Assembly (NCBI RefSeq): GCF_006970445.1
Contig: NZ_CP033877.1
Location: 1,682,750-1,746,749 of the forward strand
Source of the DNA: Stenotrophomonas maltophilia
Lineage (GTDB): Bacteria; Pseudomonadota; Gammaproteobacteria; Xanthomonadales; Xanthomonadaceae
Length of the DNA: 64,000 bases
Reading direction: 5' to 3'
Made by a program: the position numbers and the translations under genes. Positions 16,497 to 24,485 of the stretch are shown here, in pieces (position 1 is the first letter of the stretch; each line of letters begins with the position of its first letter). The notes below the pieces were generated by a model. It saw only the letters and a program-made list of their open reading frames with translations, searched no databases and was not told where the DNA came from.

Positions 16497-16573
16497 TGGT
16501 GCGCCCGGAGAGATTCGAACTCCCGACCGCCTGGTTCGTAGCCAGGTACTCTATCCAACTGAGCTACGGGCGC
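16497..16573 (-). tRNA. tRNA-Arg(ACG), first in transcript order; overlaps a CDS
   Basis: 77 nt identical copy. Its 5' end at 16573 overlaps the 3' end of the hydrolase gene (stop at 16564-16566) on the same strand: the TAG inside GCGCCCGTAG of the acceptor/D-arm junction is the hydrolase stop codon. Transcription of the hydrolase would therefore run into the tRNA cluster. Confidence 0.96.
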
Positions 16574-17490
16574 CCTGCGACAGGAGCGGAATTATGCGGA
16601 TGTCGGCGCGTACCGTCAACAGTTTTGTGAAAATTTTCATCCAACTGAATGAAAAAGCTGTCAGCTACGGCCTCCGGCGCCTTCAGCCACGCGAAATGGT
16701 CGGCGCGCGTGCCCAGTTCCTGCGCGGACAGCACGCGCAGCTGCGCGTCCACATTCGGCAGCTTCGCCAGCAGCGTCTGCATCGATCCGGTCGGTGCCAA
16801 CCAATCATGCTCCATCAGCACGGCCTGTGCGCTGCCATGCACGCGCGCCATCTGCGCATCGAGGTCTTCGTCCATGCCAGCTGCGGCGTAGTGGTTGTTC
16901 AGGCCCACGCGTGCCCAGTCGGCAATCAGTCCGCGCGCTTCGGTGCCACCAAAGCCGAGGCGACGGCCATGCAGCACGCCCTGGCGCTGCGCGATCCACG
17001 GCAGGAAGCGGTAGACCAGTGGCAGCAGCCAGCCACGCGGTGGCGGGAACCCGCGCCAGAACGGTGAGCCACTGGCGGCCAGCCACAGCCGGTTGAAGTA
17101 GTGCGGGTTGCGGCCGGCATGCACGCAGGCCAGCTGCCCACCGAGGCTGTGTCCACCGATGATCCAGGGCAGGGCGCCGGCGTCGTCATCCGCTGCGGCC
17201 AATACCGTTTGGCTGGTTGGCAGATCCTGTTCGAGTACCTCGCGATAGCCCCAGTCCTGCGTGCGCGATGGGCGCAGTGAGCTGCTGCCGTTGCCGCGCC
17301 ACTCGTGCACGTAGACCGCCACGCCCTTCGCCGCCAGCGCCAATGCCAGCGGCAGGTAGTGGCGCGCGGCCACGCCCAGTGCCGGCAGCCACAGCAGGCG
17401 CGCGATGGGCTGTGAGGGCACGCAGGCAATCACCTCGTAGCGATGGCCGTCGTTGCACTGCACCGCATGGAGGGTCGGCGTCAGGCTCAT
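16564..17490 (-). CDS. Alpha/beta hydrolase (serine aminopeptidase S33-like)
   Basis: 308 residues. The start ATG at 17488-17490 overlaps the thiD stop as ATGA; a longer frame to 17622 would lie wholly inside thiD. The protein shows the lid-type hydrolase pattern: LPALGVAARHYLPLALAL, VYVHEWRGNGSS, the nucleophile elbow GGHSLGGQLA and a late histidine in RADHFAW. The last residues PVAGRP and the TAG stop are encoded by the 5' end of tRNA-Arg, so the natural C-terminus may have been altered when the tRNA array formed. The function is unknown; coupling to thiD may be only positional. Confidence 0.87.
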   Translation of the reverse strand: MSLTPTLHAVQCNDGHRYEVIACVPSQPIARLLWLPALGVAARHYLPLALALAAKGVAVYVHEWRGNGSSSLRPSRTQDWGYREVLEQDLPTSQTVLAAADDDAGALPWIIGGHSLGGQLACVHAGRNPHYFNRLWLAASGSPFWRGFPPPRGWLLPLVYRFLPWIAQRQGVLHGRRLGFGGTEARGLIADWARVGLNNHYAAAGMDEDLDAQMARVHGSAQAVLMEHDWLAPTGSMQTLLAKLPNVDAQLRVLSAQELGTRADHFAWLKAPEAVADSFFIQLDENFHKTVDGTRRHPHNSAPVAGRP

Positions 17491-18296
17491 GCGTGTGGTG
17501 CCGCGCCGAAGTGATCGAGCACCAGCACCTCGCTGCGGCCGGGGGCATAGCCCTGCTGCAGGCCGCGTGCAACGTAGTCGATGCCGGCTTCGCAGGCGTT
17601 GGCCAGGCTCAGGCCATTGCACAGCTGCGCGGCGATGGCCGAGGCCAGTGTGCAGCCGGTGCCGTGTGCATCCAGTGGCAGCCGGGCGTGGATGAATTCT
17701 TCGCTGCTGACGCCGTCGAAGTAACGGTCGATCACGCGGCTGCCTTCCTGCAGGTGGCCGCCTTTCAGCAGCACCGCACCGGCACCCAGGTCGAGCAGGG
17801 CGGAGGCCGCCCGTTCGGCGTCATCGCCGTTGCCGATCTTCCGTCCGACCAGCAGCTCCGCTTCCGGCGTGTTCGGGGTGATCAGCGTGGCCAGCGGGAA
17901 CAGCCGCTCACGCATTGCCTGCAGGGCGCTGTCTTCCAGCAGGCGGGCGCCACTGGTGGCGACCATCACCGGATCCAGTACCACGTGCGGCGGGCGATGG
18001 CGCTCCAATGCATCGGCGACGGCATTGATCACCTCGGCGTTGGCCAGCATGCCGAGCTTCACCGCGTGGATGTCGAAGTCGTCGAAGCAGGCATCCAGTT
18101 GTGCCCGCAGGAAATCGATCGGCGGCACATGCACGGCGGCGACGCCACGGGTGTTCTGCGCGGTCAGTGCAGCGATCGCCGAGAGGCCATGCACGCGGTG
18201 CGCGGCGAAGGCCTTCAGGTCGGCCTGGATGCCTGCGCCACCGCCGGAGTCGGAGCCGGCGATGGTGAGGGCGGATACGGGAGTGGTCGGGCTCAT
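17487..18296 (-). CDS. thiD: Hydroxymethylpyrimidine/phosphomethylpyrimidine kinase
   Basis: 269 residues. Phosphorylates HMP and then HMP-P to HMP-PP for thiamine biosynthesis in the cytoplasm. The ribokinase-like fold is evident from AGSDSGGGAGIQADLKAF (substrate binding) near residue 13 and DAHGTGCTLASAIAAQL (anion hole and catalytic Asp) near 216. Length is normal for ThiD. It starts ATG at 18294-18296. No TPP riboswitch is evident upstream; the hairpin at 18350 is a dispersed repeat. It is followed, with a 4 bp overlap, by the S33-like hydrolase. Confidence 0.96.
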   Translation of the reverse strand: MSPTTPVSALTIAGSDSGGGAGIQADLKAFAAHRVHGLSAIAALTAQNTRGVAAVHVPPIDFLRAQLDACFDDFDIHAVKLGMLANAEVINAVADALERHRPPHVVLDPVMVATSGARLLEDSALQAMRERLFPLATLITPNTPEAELLVGRKIGNGDDAERAASALLDLGAGAVLLKGGHLQEGSRVIDRYFDGVSSEEFIHARLPLDAHGTGCTLASAIAAQLCNGLSLANACEAGIDYVARGLQQGYAPGRSEVLVLDHFGAAPHA

Positions 18297-18349
18297 CCAG
18301 CGATTGTGCCGTGGTCGCCGTAAAGGCGGTAGCGTCGCCGCCGGTAGAT

Positions 18350-18390
18350 GGGGTCAGATCCCTTTTCCGCAGGAAAAGGGATCTGACCCC
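18350..18390. repeat. 19 bp hairpin GGGGTCAGATCC family, copy 1
   Basis: Perfect 19 bp arms (18350-18368, 18372-18390) around the loop GCA, beginning GGGGTCAGATCCCTTTTCC. It lies between the thiD start and the convergently placed 3' end of the YoaK-type gene. Related copies are at 37707 and 59148; the latter differs at one stem position with the pairing base changed too. Confidence 0.9.
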
Positions 18391-18403
18391 CATAGCGCGG
18401 TAC

Positions 18404-19072
18404 TCAATGCCGCCAACGCGCCCACTGCTGGTACAGCACATAGCCCAGCCCGGTCAGGCCGGTCAGCAGGGCCGGGGCGAGCAGGGCGTCGTACTGCCAG
18501 CGCATGAACAGCCAGGCGCCGATCATGCCGCCGGCGAGGAAGCCACTGATGATCAGGCCGCTGAGGGTCAGCCGTCGCACCTGCAGCGGCAGTCCGCGCA
18601 GCAGGTGGCCCAGGCCGATGCCGAGATCGGTGAACATGCCGCTGAGGTGGGTGGTGCGCACCACCGCGCCGCTGAAGGTGGTGGCCATTGCATTCTGCAG
18701 GCCGCAGGCCATGGCGGCGGCCAGTGCGCCCCAGATCTGGTGTTGTTCGAACAACGGAATGGCCACCAGCAGCAGTGCCGATTCCAATGCCAGCGCTACG
18801 CCGTAGCGGCGGCCCAGCTGCAGGGTGCTGTCCTGGATCAGCAGGCCGCTGAGCATCGCGCCCAGCGAGAACGCGATCAGCAGTCCCCACAAGTGGCCGA
18901 CCGCGCGCCAGTCACCTTGGGCCAGCGCCATGCCGAGCTGGCTGGTGCTGCCGGTCATATGGCTGACCGCCTGGTGCTCGAAACCAAGGAAGCCAACCAC
19001 GTTGACCATGCCGGCCACGCACGAGAGCGCGACCGCGCCGATCCAGACCCAGGTGGGCAGGCGAATTCCCAT
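18404..19072 (-). CDS. DUF1275/YoaK-family inner-membrane protein
   Basis: 222 residues with about six hydrophobic segments. Family features include VGFLGFEHQAVSHMTGSTSQLG near 26-47, GLQNAMATTFSGAVVRTTHLSGMFTDLG near 124-151 and GGMIGAWLF. DUF1275 proteins are widespread but have no established function; some are suggested to be transporters. It starts 11 bp after the stop of a lipoprotein gene, so it is likely cotranscribed with the lipoprotein and the PIN-PhoH ATPase. Confidence 0.9.
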   Translation of the reverse strand: MGIRLPTWVWIGAVALSCVAGMVNVVGFLGFEHQAVSHMTGSTSQLGMALAQGDWRAVGHLWGLLIAFSLGAMLSGLLIQDSTLQLGRRYGVALALESALLLVAIPLFEQHQIWGALAAAMACGLQNAMATTFSGAVVRTTHLSGMFTDLGIGLGHLLRGLPLQVRRLTLSGLIISGFLAGGMIGAWLFMRWQYDALLAPALLTGLTGLGYVLYQQWARWRH

Positions 19073-19083
19073 CGGCGGGGCCC

Positions 19084-19590
19084 TCAGGGCCCGCCGAGGC
19101 CGCCGTTGAACTGCAGCTCGCTGAAGGTGTTGTTGGCCGGGTCGAACACTGCGCCCCAGAACTGCGCGCCGCCATCGCAGACGCGGATCGCTTCGCGGGC
19201 CGGATTGATGCCGCTGTCGTCGGGCAGGTGGAAGGCGTTGATGTAGATCAACCGTTGGCCAGCGCTTTCGATGCCGACGTACTGGCGGTCAAAGTCCAGC
19301 ACCTTCGGCACCTGGGCCTCCAGCGAAGACAGCTTCGCTTCCAGCTGGTCGACCTGCTGCCGGCTGGGCGCCCAGTAACCACTGACCCGCCCGGCCTCGC
19401 GGCCGGGGCTGGGACGCGAGCAGGTGTCGAGCACCTGCGCGGCGATGATCGGGCGGGTGACTACCCAGGACTGGCCGGTGCGCTCGGTGGTCGGCACGCT
19501 GGCTGGGCCGCGCGTGGTGGTACAGGCACCGAGCACGGCTGCGAGGGCGATCGCAGCCGTGGGCAGCAACAGGCGGGTGCAGCGGTTCAC
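19084..19590 (-). CDS. Putative lipoprotein, unknown function
   Basis: 168 residues. The GTG start at 19588-19590 overlaps the stop of the PhoH-like gene (GTGA). The lipobox LGAC gives Cys23 as the lipidation site. A central heptad-like stretch (QQVDQLEAKLSSLEAQVPKV) is likely helical, and the two remaining cysteines (CSRPSPGRE and RVCDGG) could form a disulfide. I do not recognise a family. The neighbours give no pathway. Confidence 0.85.
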   Translation of the reverse strand: MNRCTRLLLPTAAIALAAVLGACTTTRGPASVPTTERTGQSWVVTRPIIAAQVLDTCSRPSPGREAGRVSGYWAPSRQQVDQLEAKLSSLEAQVPKVLDFDRQYVGIESAGQRLIYINAFHLPDDSGINPAREAIRVCDGGAQFWGAVFDPANNTFSELQFNGGLGGP

Positions 19591-20987
19591 AACACCTCCG
19601 AAGCGTAATCGGCCAGGCGCGAACGCTCGCCACGGCGCAGGGTGATGTGCGCACTATGCGGCCAGTTCTTGAAGCGGTCCACCGCGTAGGTCAGGCCCGA
19701 GGTGGTCTCGGTCAGGTACGGTGTGTCGATCTGCTCGACGTTGCCCAGGCAGACGATCTTGGTGCCGGGACCGGCACGGGTGATCAGCGTTTTCATCTGC
19801 TTCGGGGTGAGGTTCTGCGCCTCGTCCAGGATCAGATAGCGCGACAGGAAGGTGCGGCCGCGCATGAAGTTCATCGAGCGGATCTTGATGCGGCTGGCCA
19901 GCAGGTCGTTGGTGGCCTGGCGGCCCCAGGTGCCGCCTTCCTGGTTGTGCGTGAGCACTTCCAGGTTGTCGGTCAGCGCGCCCATCCACGGCGTCATCTT
20001 CTCTTCCTCGGTGCCTGGCAGGAAACCGATGTCTTCGCCGACGCTGACCGTGGCGCGGGTCATGATGATCTCGCGGTAGCGCTGTTGGTCCATCGTCTGC
20101 GCCAGGCCGGCGGCCAGCGCCAGCAGGGTCTTGCCGGTGCCGGCGGTACCCAGCAGCGTGACGAAGTCGATCTCCGGGTCCATCAGTGCGTTGAGGGCGA
20201 AGTTCTGCTCGCGGTTGCGTGCGCTGATGCCCCATACGGCGTGGCTGCCGTGGCGGAAATCATCGACCAGCGACAGCACCACCTTGCCGTCGCCGACCAC
20301 GCGGCTGACGCGCAGCTCGACTTCATCTTCTCCCGGCAGGTAGACGTACTGGTTCGGGTACCACTCCTCGCCATCCTGCGCCTGGATTTCGTAGTGCGTG
20401 CGGCCCTTGTCGCTCCAGCTGCGCAGGTCGTCGCCGTGGCGCTTCCAGAAGTCTTCCGGCAGCTCGGTGGCGCCGGTGTAGAGCAGGCTGAAATCGTCCA
20501 GCGCGCGGTCGTTCTCGTAGTCCTCGGACACGATGCCGGCGATGGCGGCCTTGATCCGCAGGTTGATGTCCTTGGAAACGAACACCACCGGCAGGTCCGG
20601 GGTTTCTTCCTTCAGGGCCAGGATCGCGCCGAGGATGGCATTGTCCGGAATGACCTTGCCAAAGCTCTTGCCCGCGTCGAAATGACTGGTCTGGAAGCGC
20701 AGCTTGCCGGCGCTCTGCTTGCCGCGCAGCTGCAGGCCATTGGGTCGCTGCAGCGGAATGCCGTCGGCCAGGTTGTCCAGGCCGGATTCCTGCACCAGCT
20801 CGTTGAGGAAGCGGCTCACCTGGCGGGCGTTGCGGCTCGCTTCGGAGGTGCCCTTCTTGCCGTTGTCCAGCTCCTCGATCACCTGCATCGGCAGGTAGAC
20901 GTCGTGCTCCTCGAATTTGAACAGCGCGGTGGGATCGTGCATCAGCACGTTGGTATCCAGCACGTAGATGCGCTTGCCTCGGGTCAT
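19587..20987 (-). CDS. PIN-domain/PhoH-family ATPase (YlaK type)
   Basis: 466 residues. The N-terminal PIN nuclease domain starts YVLDTNVLMHDPTALFKF, with conserved acidic residues in VLDTN and VIEELDNGKK. The C-terminal PhoH P-loop domain has GTAGTGKTLLALAAGL (Walker A) and YLILDEAQNLTP (Walker B). Such PhoH2-like fusions combine an RNA helicase-like motor with an RNase. The start at 20985-20987 has AGGAA upstream; an upstream ATG at 21056 lacks support. It heads a three-gene run with the lipoprotein and the YoaK-type protein. Confidence 0.94.
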   Translation of the reverse strand: MTRGKRIYVLDTNVLMHDPTALFKFEEHDVYLPMQVIEELDNGKKGTSEASRNARQVSRFLNELVQESGLDNLADGIPLQRPNGLQLRGKQSAGKLRFQTSHFDAGKSFGKVIPDNAILGAILALKEETPDLPVVFVSKDINLRIKAAIAGIVSEDYENDRALDDFSLLYTGATELPEDFWKRHGDDLRSWSDKGRTHYEIQAQDGEEWYPNQYVYLPGEDEVELRVSRVVGDGKVVLSLVDDFRHGSHAVWGISARNREQNFALNALMDPEIDFVTLLGTAGTGKTLLALAAGLAQTMDQQRYREIIMTRATVSVGEDIGFLPGTEEEKMTPWMGALTDNLEVLTHNQEGGTWGRQATNDLLASRIKIRSMNFMRGRTFLSRYLILDEAQNLTPKQMKTLITRAGPGTKIVCLGNVEQIDTPYLTETTSGLTYAVDRFKNWPHSAHITLRRGERSRLADYASEVL

Positions 20988-21071
20988 CGTCGATTCCTGG
21001 TTACGGACAGGGAAAAACCACCACGGCCTGCTGCGGGGCAGGGTGGTGGCAGACACAGTAGGCAGTGGGAC

Positions 21072-21551
21072 TCACTTGGACTGGGAGGCCTTCAGTTCGG
21101 CGAGAACGGCATCGGCATGGCCGGCAACCTTGACCTTGCGCCAGGACTGCACGATGCGGCTGTCGGGGGAAATCAGGAAGGTGCTGCGTTCGATGCCACG
21201 TACCTGCTTGCCGTACATGTTCTTCATCTTGATCACATCGAAGGCGCTGCACAGCGCTTCGTCGCCATCGCTGACCAGCGGGAAGTTGAAGCCCTGCTTG
21301 GCACAGAAATTGTCGTGCGACTTCACCGAGTCGCGCGAGACGCCCAGCACGACTGCGCCGGCCTTCTTGAACTTCGGCAGCAGCGCGTTGAAGTCGATGC
21401 CTTCGGTGGTGCAGCCGGGGGTGCTGTCCTTGGGATAGAAGTACAGCACCAGCCAGTGGCCGGCGTAGTCGCCGAGGGTGGTCTGTTCGCCGCCGGACAG
21501 CGCCAGCGGCAGGGAAAGGGTGGTGCTGTCCAGGATATCGCCGTTGTTCAT
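21072..21551 (-). CDS. bcp: Thiol peroxidase, PrxQ/Bcp subfamily
   Basis: 159 residues. Reduces hydroperoxides with the peroxidatic cysteine in YPKDSTPGCTTEG near residue 46. The segment VVLGVSRDSVKSHDNFCAKQGFNFPLVSD follows the normal PrxQ order. In this subfamily a resolving cysteine five residues after the peroxidatic one is often present; here that position is in TTEGID and lacks Cys, so it behaves like an atypical or 1-Cys variant, with the Cys of NFCAKQ further on. ATG 21549-21551 is preceded by AAGGA and gives the normal length. Confidence 0.94.
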   Translation of the reverse strand: MNNGDILDSTTLSLPLALSGGEQTTLGDYAGHWLVLYFYPKDSTPGCTTEGIDFNALLPKFKKAGAVVLGVSRDSVKSHDNFCAKQGFNFPLVSDGDEALCSAFDVIKMKNMYGKQVRGIERSTFLISPDSRIVQSWRKVKVAGHADAVLAELKASQSK

Positions 21552-21630
21552 GAGGTCCTTCTGTCGAGCCTGGGTTCTTTCTACGACAATTGCATGAAAC
21601 GCCACGCGCCCGTGAGAGGCGCGCGAAGAA

Positions 21631-22191
21631 TCAGAATTTCATCGGGTCCATGATCGCGTCCAGGTTCAGGTGGTCGCAGAATTCAAGGAAATCGTCGCGC
21701 AGCGCGGCGATGTGCATGTTGGCCGGCACGCCGATGGTGACCTGTGCACTGAACATTTCCGCGCCGGTCTGCATGGCGCGGTAACGCGTGCTCTGCAGGT
21801 TCTCGATGGTGATGCCCTGGCGATCGAAGAAATCGGCAAGCTGGAACAGGATGCCCGGCTTGTCGGCGGCGATCACTTCAACGATGTACGGCAGCAGGTT
21901 GGACTGCGCCTGCTTGGCGGCGGTGCGGTACCAGACCAGCTTCAGGCCTTCCTCGCGCTCCAGCCGGGTCAGCATCGCCTCGAGCTTGGCCACCGAGTCC
22001 CAGGAGCCGGTGGCCAGGGCGGTGACCGAGACATCGCGGCCGACCGTGGCCAGGCGTGCGTCCACCAGATTGCAGCCGCTGTCGGCGATGCGGCGGGTCA
22101 CGGACAGCAGGGGGGACTCCGGATGCGTCGTATAGGCGTTGATCAGGAGGTGGTTTTCGCTCGGCGCGGGGCGCGGGGTGGTGTCGGTCAA
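21631..22191 (-). CDS. gcvR: Glycine cleavage system regulator-like double-ACT protein
   Basis: 186 residues with two ACT domains (about 10-80 and 95-175). E. coli GcvR binds glycine and modulates GcvA. Recognisable segments are NAYTTHPESPLLSVTRRIADSG, NLVDARLATVGRDVS and VEVIAADKPGILFQLADFFDRQGI. I chose TTG at 22189-22191, giving an LTDTTPRPAP start, since the frame further upstream runs into the divergent dapA leader and lacks family-like sequence. Divergent placement next to dapA matches E. coli, which supports the name. Confidence 0.88.
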   Translation of the reverse strand: MTDTTPRPAPSENHLLINAYTTHPESPLLSVTRRIADSGCNLVDARLATVGRDVSVTALATGSWDSVAKLEAMLTRLEREEGLKLVWYRTAAKQAQSNLLPYIVEVIAADKPGILFQLADFFDRQGITIENLQSTRYRAMQTGAEMFSAQVTIGVPANMHIAALRDDFLEFCDHLNLDAIMDPMKF

Positions 22192-22355
22192 GGCGATTCC
22201 GGGTAATGCATGCGTTAGTCTGAATGCCCGCCAGAGGCGGGGATCCACCGGTGTCCAGCATACTTGCCCGTGCTTTCGCGCCGCAAGTAACATTCAAGTC
22301 GCCCCCGGCCTTTCGTGGCGGGCGTTTTCCCTTCCCAGCCAAGAGCAGCACGTCC

Positions 22356-23249
22356 TTGTCCCTTTCCGGCCTCATCACCGCGCTGGCGACCCCGTTCCGG
22401 GCCGACGGCGCCCTCGATCCCGACGGTTGGCAGCGCCTGCTGCACCTGCAACTGGAAGGTGGCGTCCATGGCGTTGTCGTAGCCGGCTCGACCGGTGAAG
22501 CGGCAACCCTCACCGATGCCGAGTACGACCTGCTGCTGGCCAGCGCGGTCGAGCGCATCGGCGGCCGCATCCCGGTCATGGCCGGTACCGGCCTTTCGGG
22601 CACCGCCAAGACCATCGAACAGACCCGCCGTGCCGCCGCGCTCGGTGCCAGCCATGCGCTGGTGGTCACCCCGCCTTATGTGCGGCCGACCCAGGCTGGC
22701 CTGATCGCGCACTACCGCGCGGTCGCCGACCAGGGCGGGCTGCCGGTCGTGCTGTACAACGTGCCAGGCCGTACCGGTTGCGACATGCAGCCGGAGACCG
22801 TGGCCGAGCTGGCCAGCCACCCCAACATCGTCGGCATCAAGGAAGCGGTGGGTGACACCGGCCGGGTGCAGGCGCTGCTCGCGCTGCGCAGCCCGCAGTT
22901 TGCCGTGCTCAGCGGCGACGACGGTACGGCCGCGCGTTCGATCCAGGCCGGTATCGACGGCCTGATCTCGGTGGGTTCCAATGTGCTTCCGGGCGCCTAC
23001 CGCCGGATGTGCGAACTGGCCGCCGCGCACGATCACGAAGCCACCGGGTCGTGGGATGCGCGCCTGCATCCGTTCCATGATTTCTGTGGTGTCGAACCGA
23101 ACCCGATCCCGGTCAAGGCGCTGCTGCGCCGCATCGGCATCGGTCATGACCTGCGCCTGCCGCTGCTGCCGCTGTCGGCAGCGCATCATCCGGCTGCCGA
23201 CCATCTTGCCGGCGACATCGCCGCCCTCGAAGCCCTTTCCAGCCACTGA
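22356..23249 (+). CDS. dapA: 4-hydroxy-tetrahydrodipicolinate synthase
   Basis: 297 residues. Condenses pyruvate with aspartate semialdehyde, the committed step to lysine and diaminopimelate. Motifs: [14 protein letters not shown] (substrate loop), [14 protein letters not shown] with the catalytic Tyr, and [11 protein letters not shown] with the Schiff-base Lys. Start TTG at 22356 gives the usual [14 protein letters not shown]-terminus; the open frame from 22224 adds 44 residues of non-family sequence. BamC follows after 32 bp, as in E. coli. The upstream gap to gcvR is about 165 bp and carries no clear regulatory element that I can name. Confidence 0.95.
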   Translation: MSLSGLITALATPFRADGALDPDGWQRLLHLQLEGGVHGVVVAGSTGEAATLTDAEYDLLLASAVERIGGRIPVMAGTGLSGTAKTIEQTRRAAALGASHALVVTPPYVRPTQAGLIAHYRAVADQGGLPVVLYNVPGRTGCDMQPETVAELASHPNIVGIKEAVGDTGRVQALLALRSPQFAVLSGDDGTAARSIQAGIDGLISVGSNVLPGAYRRMCELAAAHDHEATGSWDARLHPFHDFCGVEPNPIPVKALLRRIGIGHDLRLPLLPLSAAHHPAADHLAGDIAALEALSSH

Positions 23250-23281
23250 CCTTCCGTCTTGGTCTGACCCAGGAGATTCAC

Positions 23282-23797
23282 ATGCGTCAATCCGTTTCCA
23301 CCGTCCGCGTGCTGTCCTACGCCCTGCTTGCCGTGGCTGTCGCCGCCGGTACCACCGGCTGCTTCAAGCGTGGCGTCAAGGGCGACTACGCCCTGGCCCC
23401 GGAAATGCGTCCGCTGGAAGTGCCGCCGGACCTGAACCTGCCCAATGCCACCACCGACAACAAGGTGCCGGCGCTGACCTCTGCGACCAAGCCGGCGGCC
23501 CCGGTTGCCGCAGCCCCGGCGGTGGGCAACACCGGTTTCACCATTGCCGGCGGCAAGGATGAAGCCTTCGCCAAGGTCGGCACCGCGCTGGAAGGCGTCG
23601 AAGGCGTGACCATCGCCAGCCGCGCGCAGCTGCTGGGCTCGTACGACGTGGCCTATGAAGGCAGCAACTTCCTGGTCCGCGTGGTGGCCGTCGATGCCGG
23701 CGCCTACATCTCCGCGGTCGACCCGCGTGGCCTGCCGGCCACCGCCGAAGCGCCGGTGAAGCTGATCGCTGCGCTGAAGGCGAAGCTGGCCCAGTAA
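23282..23797 (+). CDS. bamC: BamC-like outer-membrane lipoprotein, short form
   Basis: 171 residues. The signal ends TTGC, with Cys27 lipidated. An N-terminal disordered segment contains RPLEVPPDLNLP, the conserved stretch by which BamC contacts BamD in the outer-membrane protein assembly machine. One small helix-grip-like domain follows (DEAFAKVGTALEGVEGVTIASR to the end). E. coli BamC has two such domains and 344 residues, so this is a reduced version. Its position directly after dapA matches the E. coli nlpB locus, which supports the assignment more than similarity alone. Confidence 0.82.
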   Translation: MRQSVSTVRVLSYALLAVAVAAGTTGCFKRGVKGDYALAPEMRPLEVPPDLNLPNATTDNKVPALTSATKPAAPVAAAPAVGNTGFTIAGGKDEAFAKVGTALEGVEGVTIASRAQLLGSYDVAYEGSNFLVRVVAVDAGAYISAVDPRGLPATAEAPVKLIAALKAKLAQ

Positions 23798-23808
23798 GGG
23801 GAGGCCAG

Positions 23809-23893
23809 GTGGGCGCGGACCCAGGTCCGCACCTGCCCGGGTAGAGGCCGACCCTGGTTGGCGCTTTTGTGCCAACCAAGGTTGGCACCTGCC
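23809..23893. repeat. SMAG/REP-type palindromes downstream of bamC
   Basis: GCGGACCCAGGTCCGC near 23815, then GTAGAGGCCGACCCTGGTTG starting at 23841 and the inverse GCCAACCAAGGTTGGCACC from 23871. Typical Stenotrophomonas GTAG palindromes with a pyrimidine-rich stem. Confidence 0.75.
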
Positions 23894-23924
23894 GGATCTT
23901 GCGGTTGGCACCTGCCGAGAAGCA

Positions 23925-23951
23925 GAAAAGGGCGCCGATGGCGCCCTTTTC
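23925..23951. terminator. Bidirectional terminator between bamC and fdxA
   Basis: GAAAAGGGCGCC-GAT-GGCGCCCTTTTC is a perfect 12 bp stem with flanking A and T runs, located between the convergent bamC and ferredoxin genes. Confidence 0.88.
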
Positions 23952-23972
23952 CGTTGCCACTCCAGGCGCTTC

Positions 23973-24296
23973 TCAGCGCTCCAGCAGCTTCAGCTTGTCC
24001 GGCTTGCCGTCCCATTCGCCGGCGTCGGCGGGCGGGTCCTTGCGCACGGTCAGCACCGGCCACTCCTTCGTCAGCTCGGCGTTGAGGGCGACGAAGCCTT
24101 CCTGGCCGGCGGGAACATCGTCCTCCGGGAAGATCGCATTGACCGGGCACTCCGGCTCGCAGAGGGTGCAGTCGATGCACTCATCCGGGTCGATCACCAG
24201 GAAGTTGGGGCCTTCGTGGAAGCAATCCACGGGGCACACTTCCACGCAATCGGTGTGTTTGCACTTGATGCAGTTTTCGGTGACGACAAAGGGCAT
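23973..24296 (-). CDS. fdxA: Seven-iron ferredoxin FdxA
   Basis: 107 residues. Electron carrier with one [3Fe-4S] and one [4Fe-4S] cluster. The N-terminus reads [26 protein letters not shown] and contains the CxxxxxxxCxxxCP arrangement of the FdxA family; the second site is [16 protein letters not shown]. The C-terminal extension to residue 107 is normal for the Azotobacter-type ferredoxin. It is a monocistronic gene ending at a strong terminator. Redox partners cannot be told from context. Confidence 0.95.
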   Translation of the reverse strand: MPFVVTENCIKCKHTDCVEVCPVDCFHEGPNFLVIDPDECIDCTLCEPECPVNAIFPEDDVPAGQEGFVALNAELTKEWPVLTVRKDPPADAGEWDGKPDKLKLLER

Positions 24297-24485
24297 GGGC
24301 TGGGGGTGGATCGATTCCTGAACCCGCTAATTCTAGAACAGGTTGGCCCCCGGTGTCGGCGCGGGACGGAAAACGGGCGTCTGGCAGGCGCGGCGGTGGC
24401 GGTCATTGGCGGCACGGCAAGGCCTGTGCGACGCTGCGCGGCAACCGGTCCCCGTGGCCGGACTCCCTTCCCAGCAGGATCGTCC

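Noticed and set aside
18297..18400. TPP riboswitch upstream of thiD
   Set aside because: No THI-box segments; the obvious hairpin at 18350-18390 is a dispersed repeat found at two other loci.
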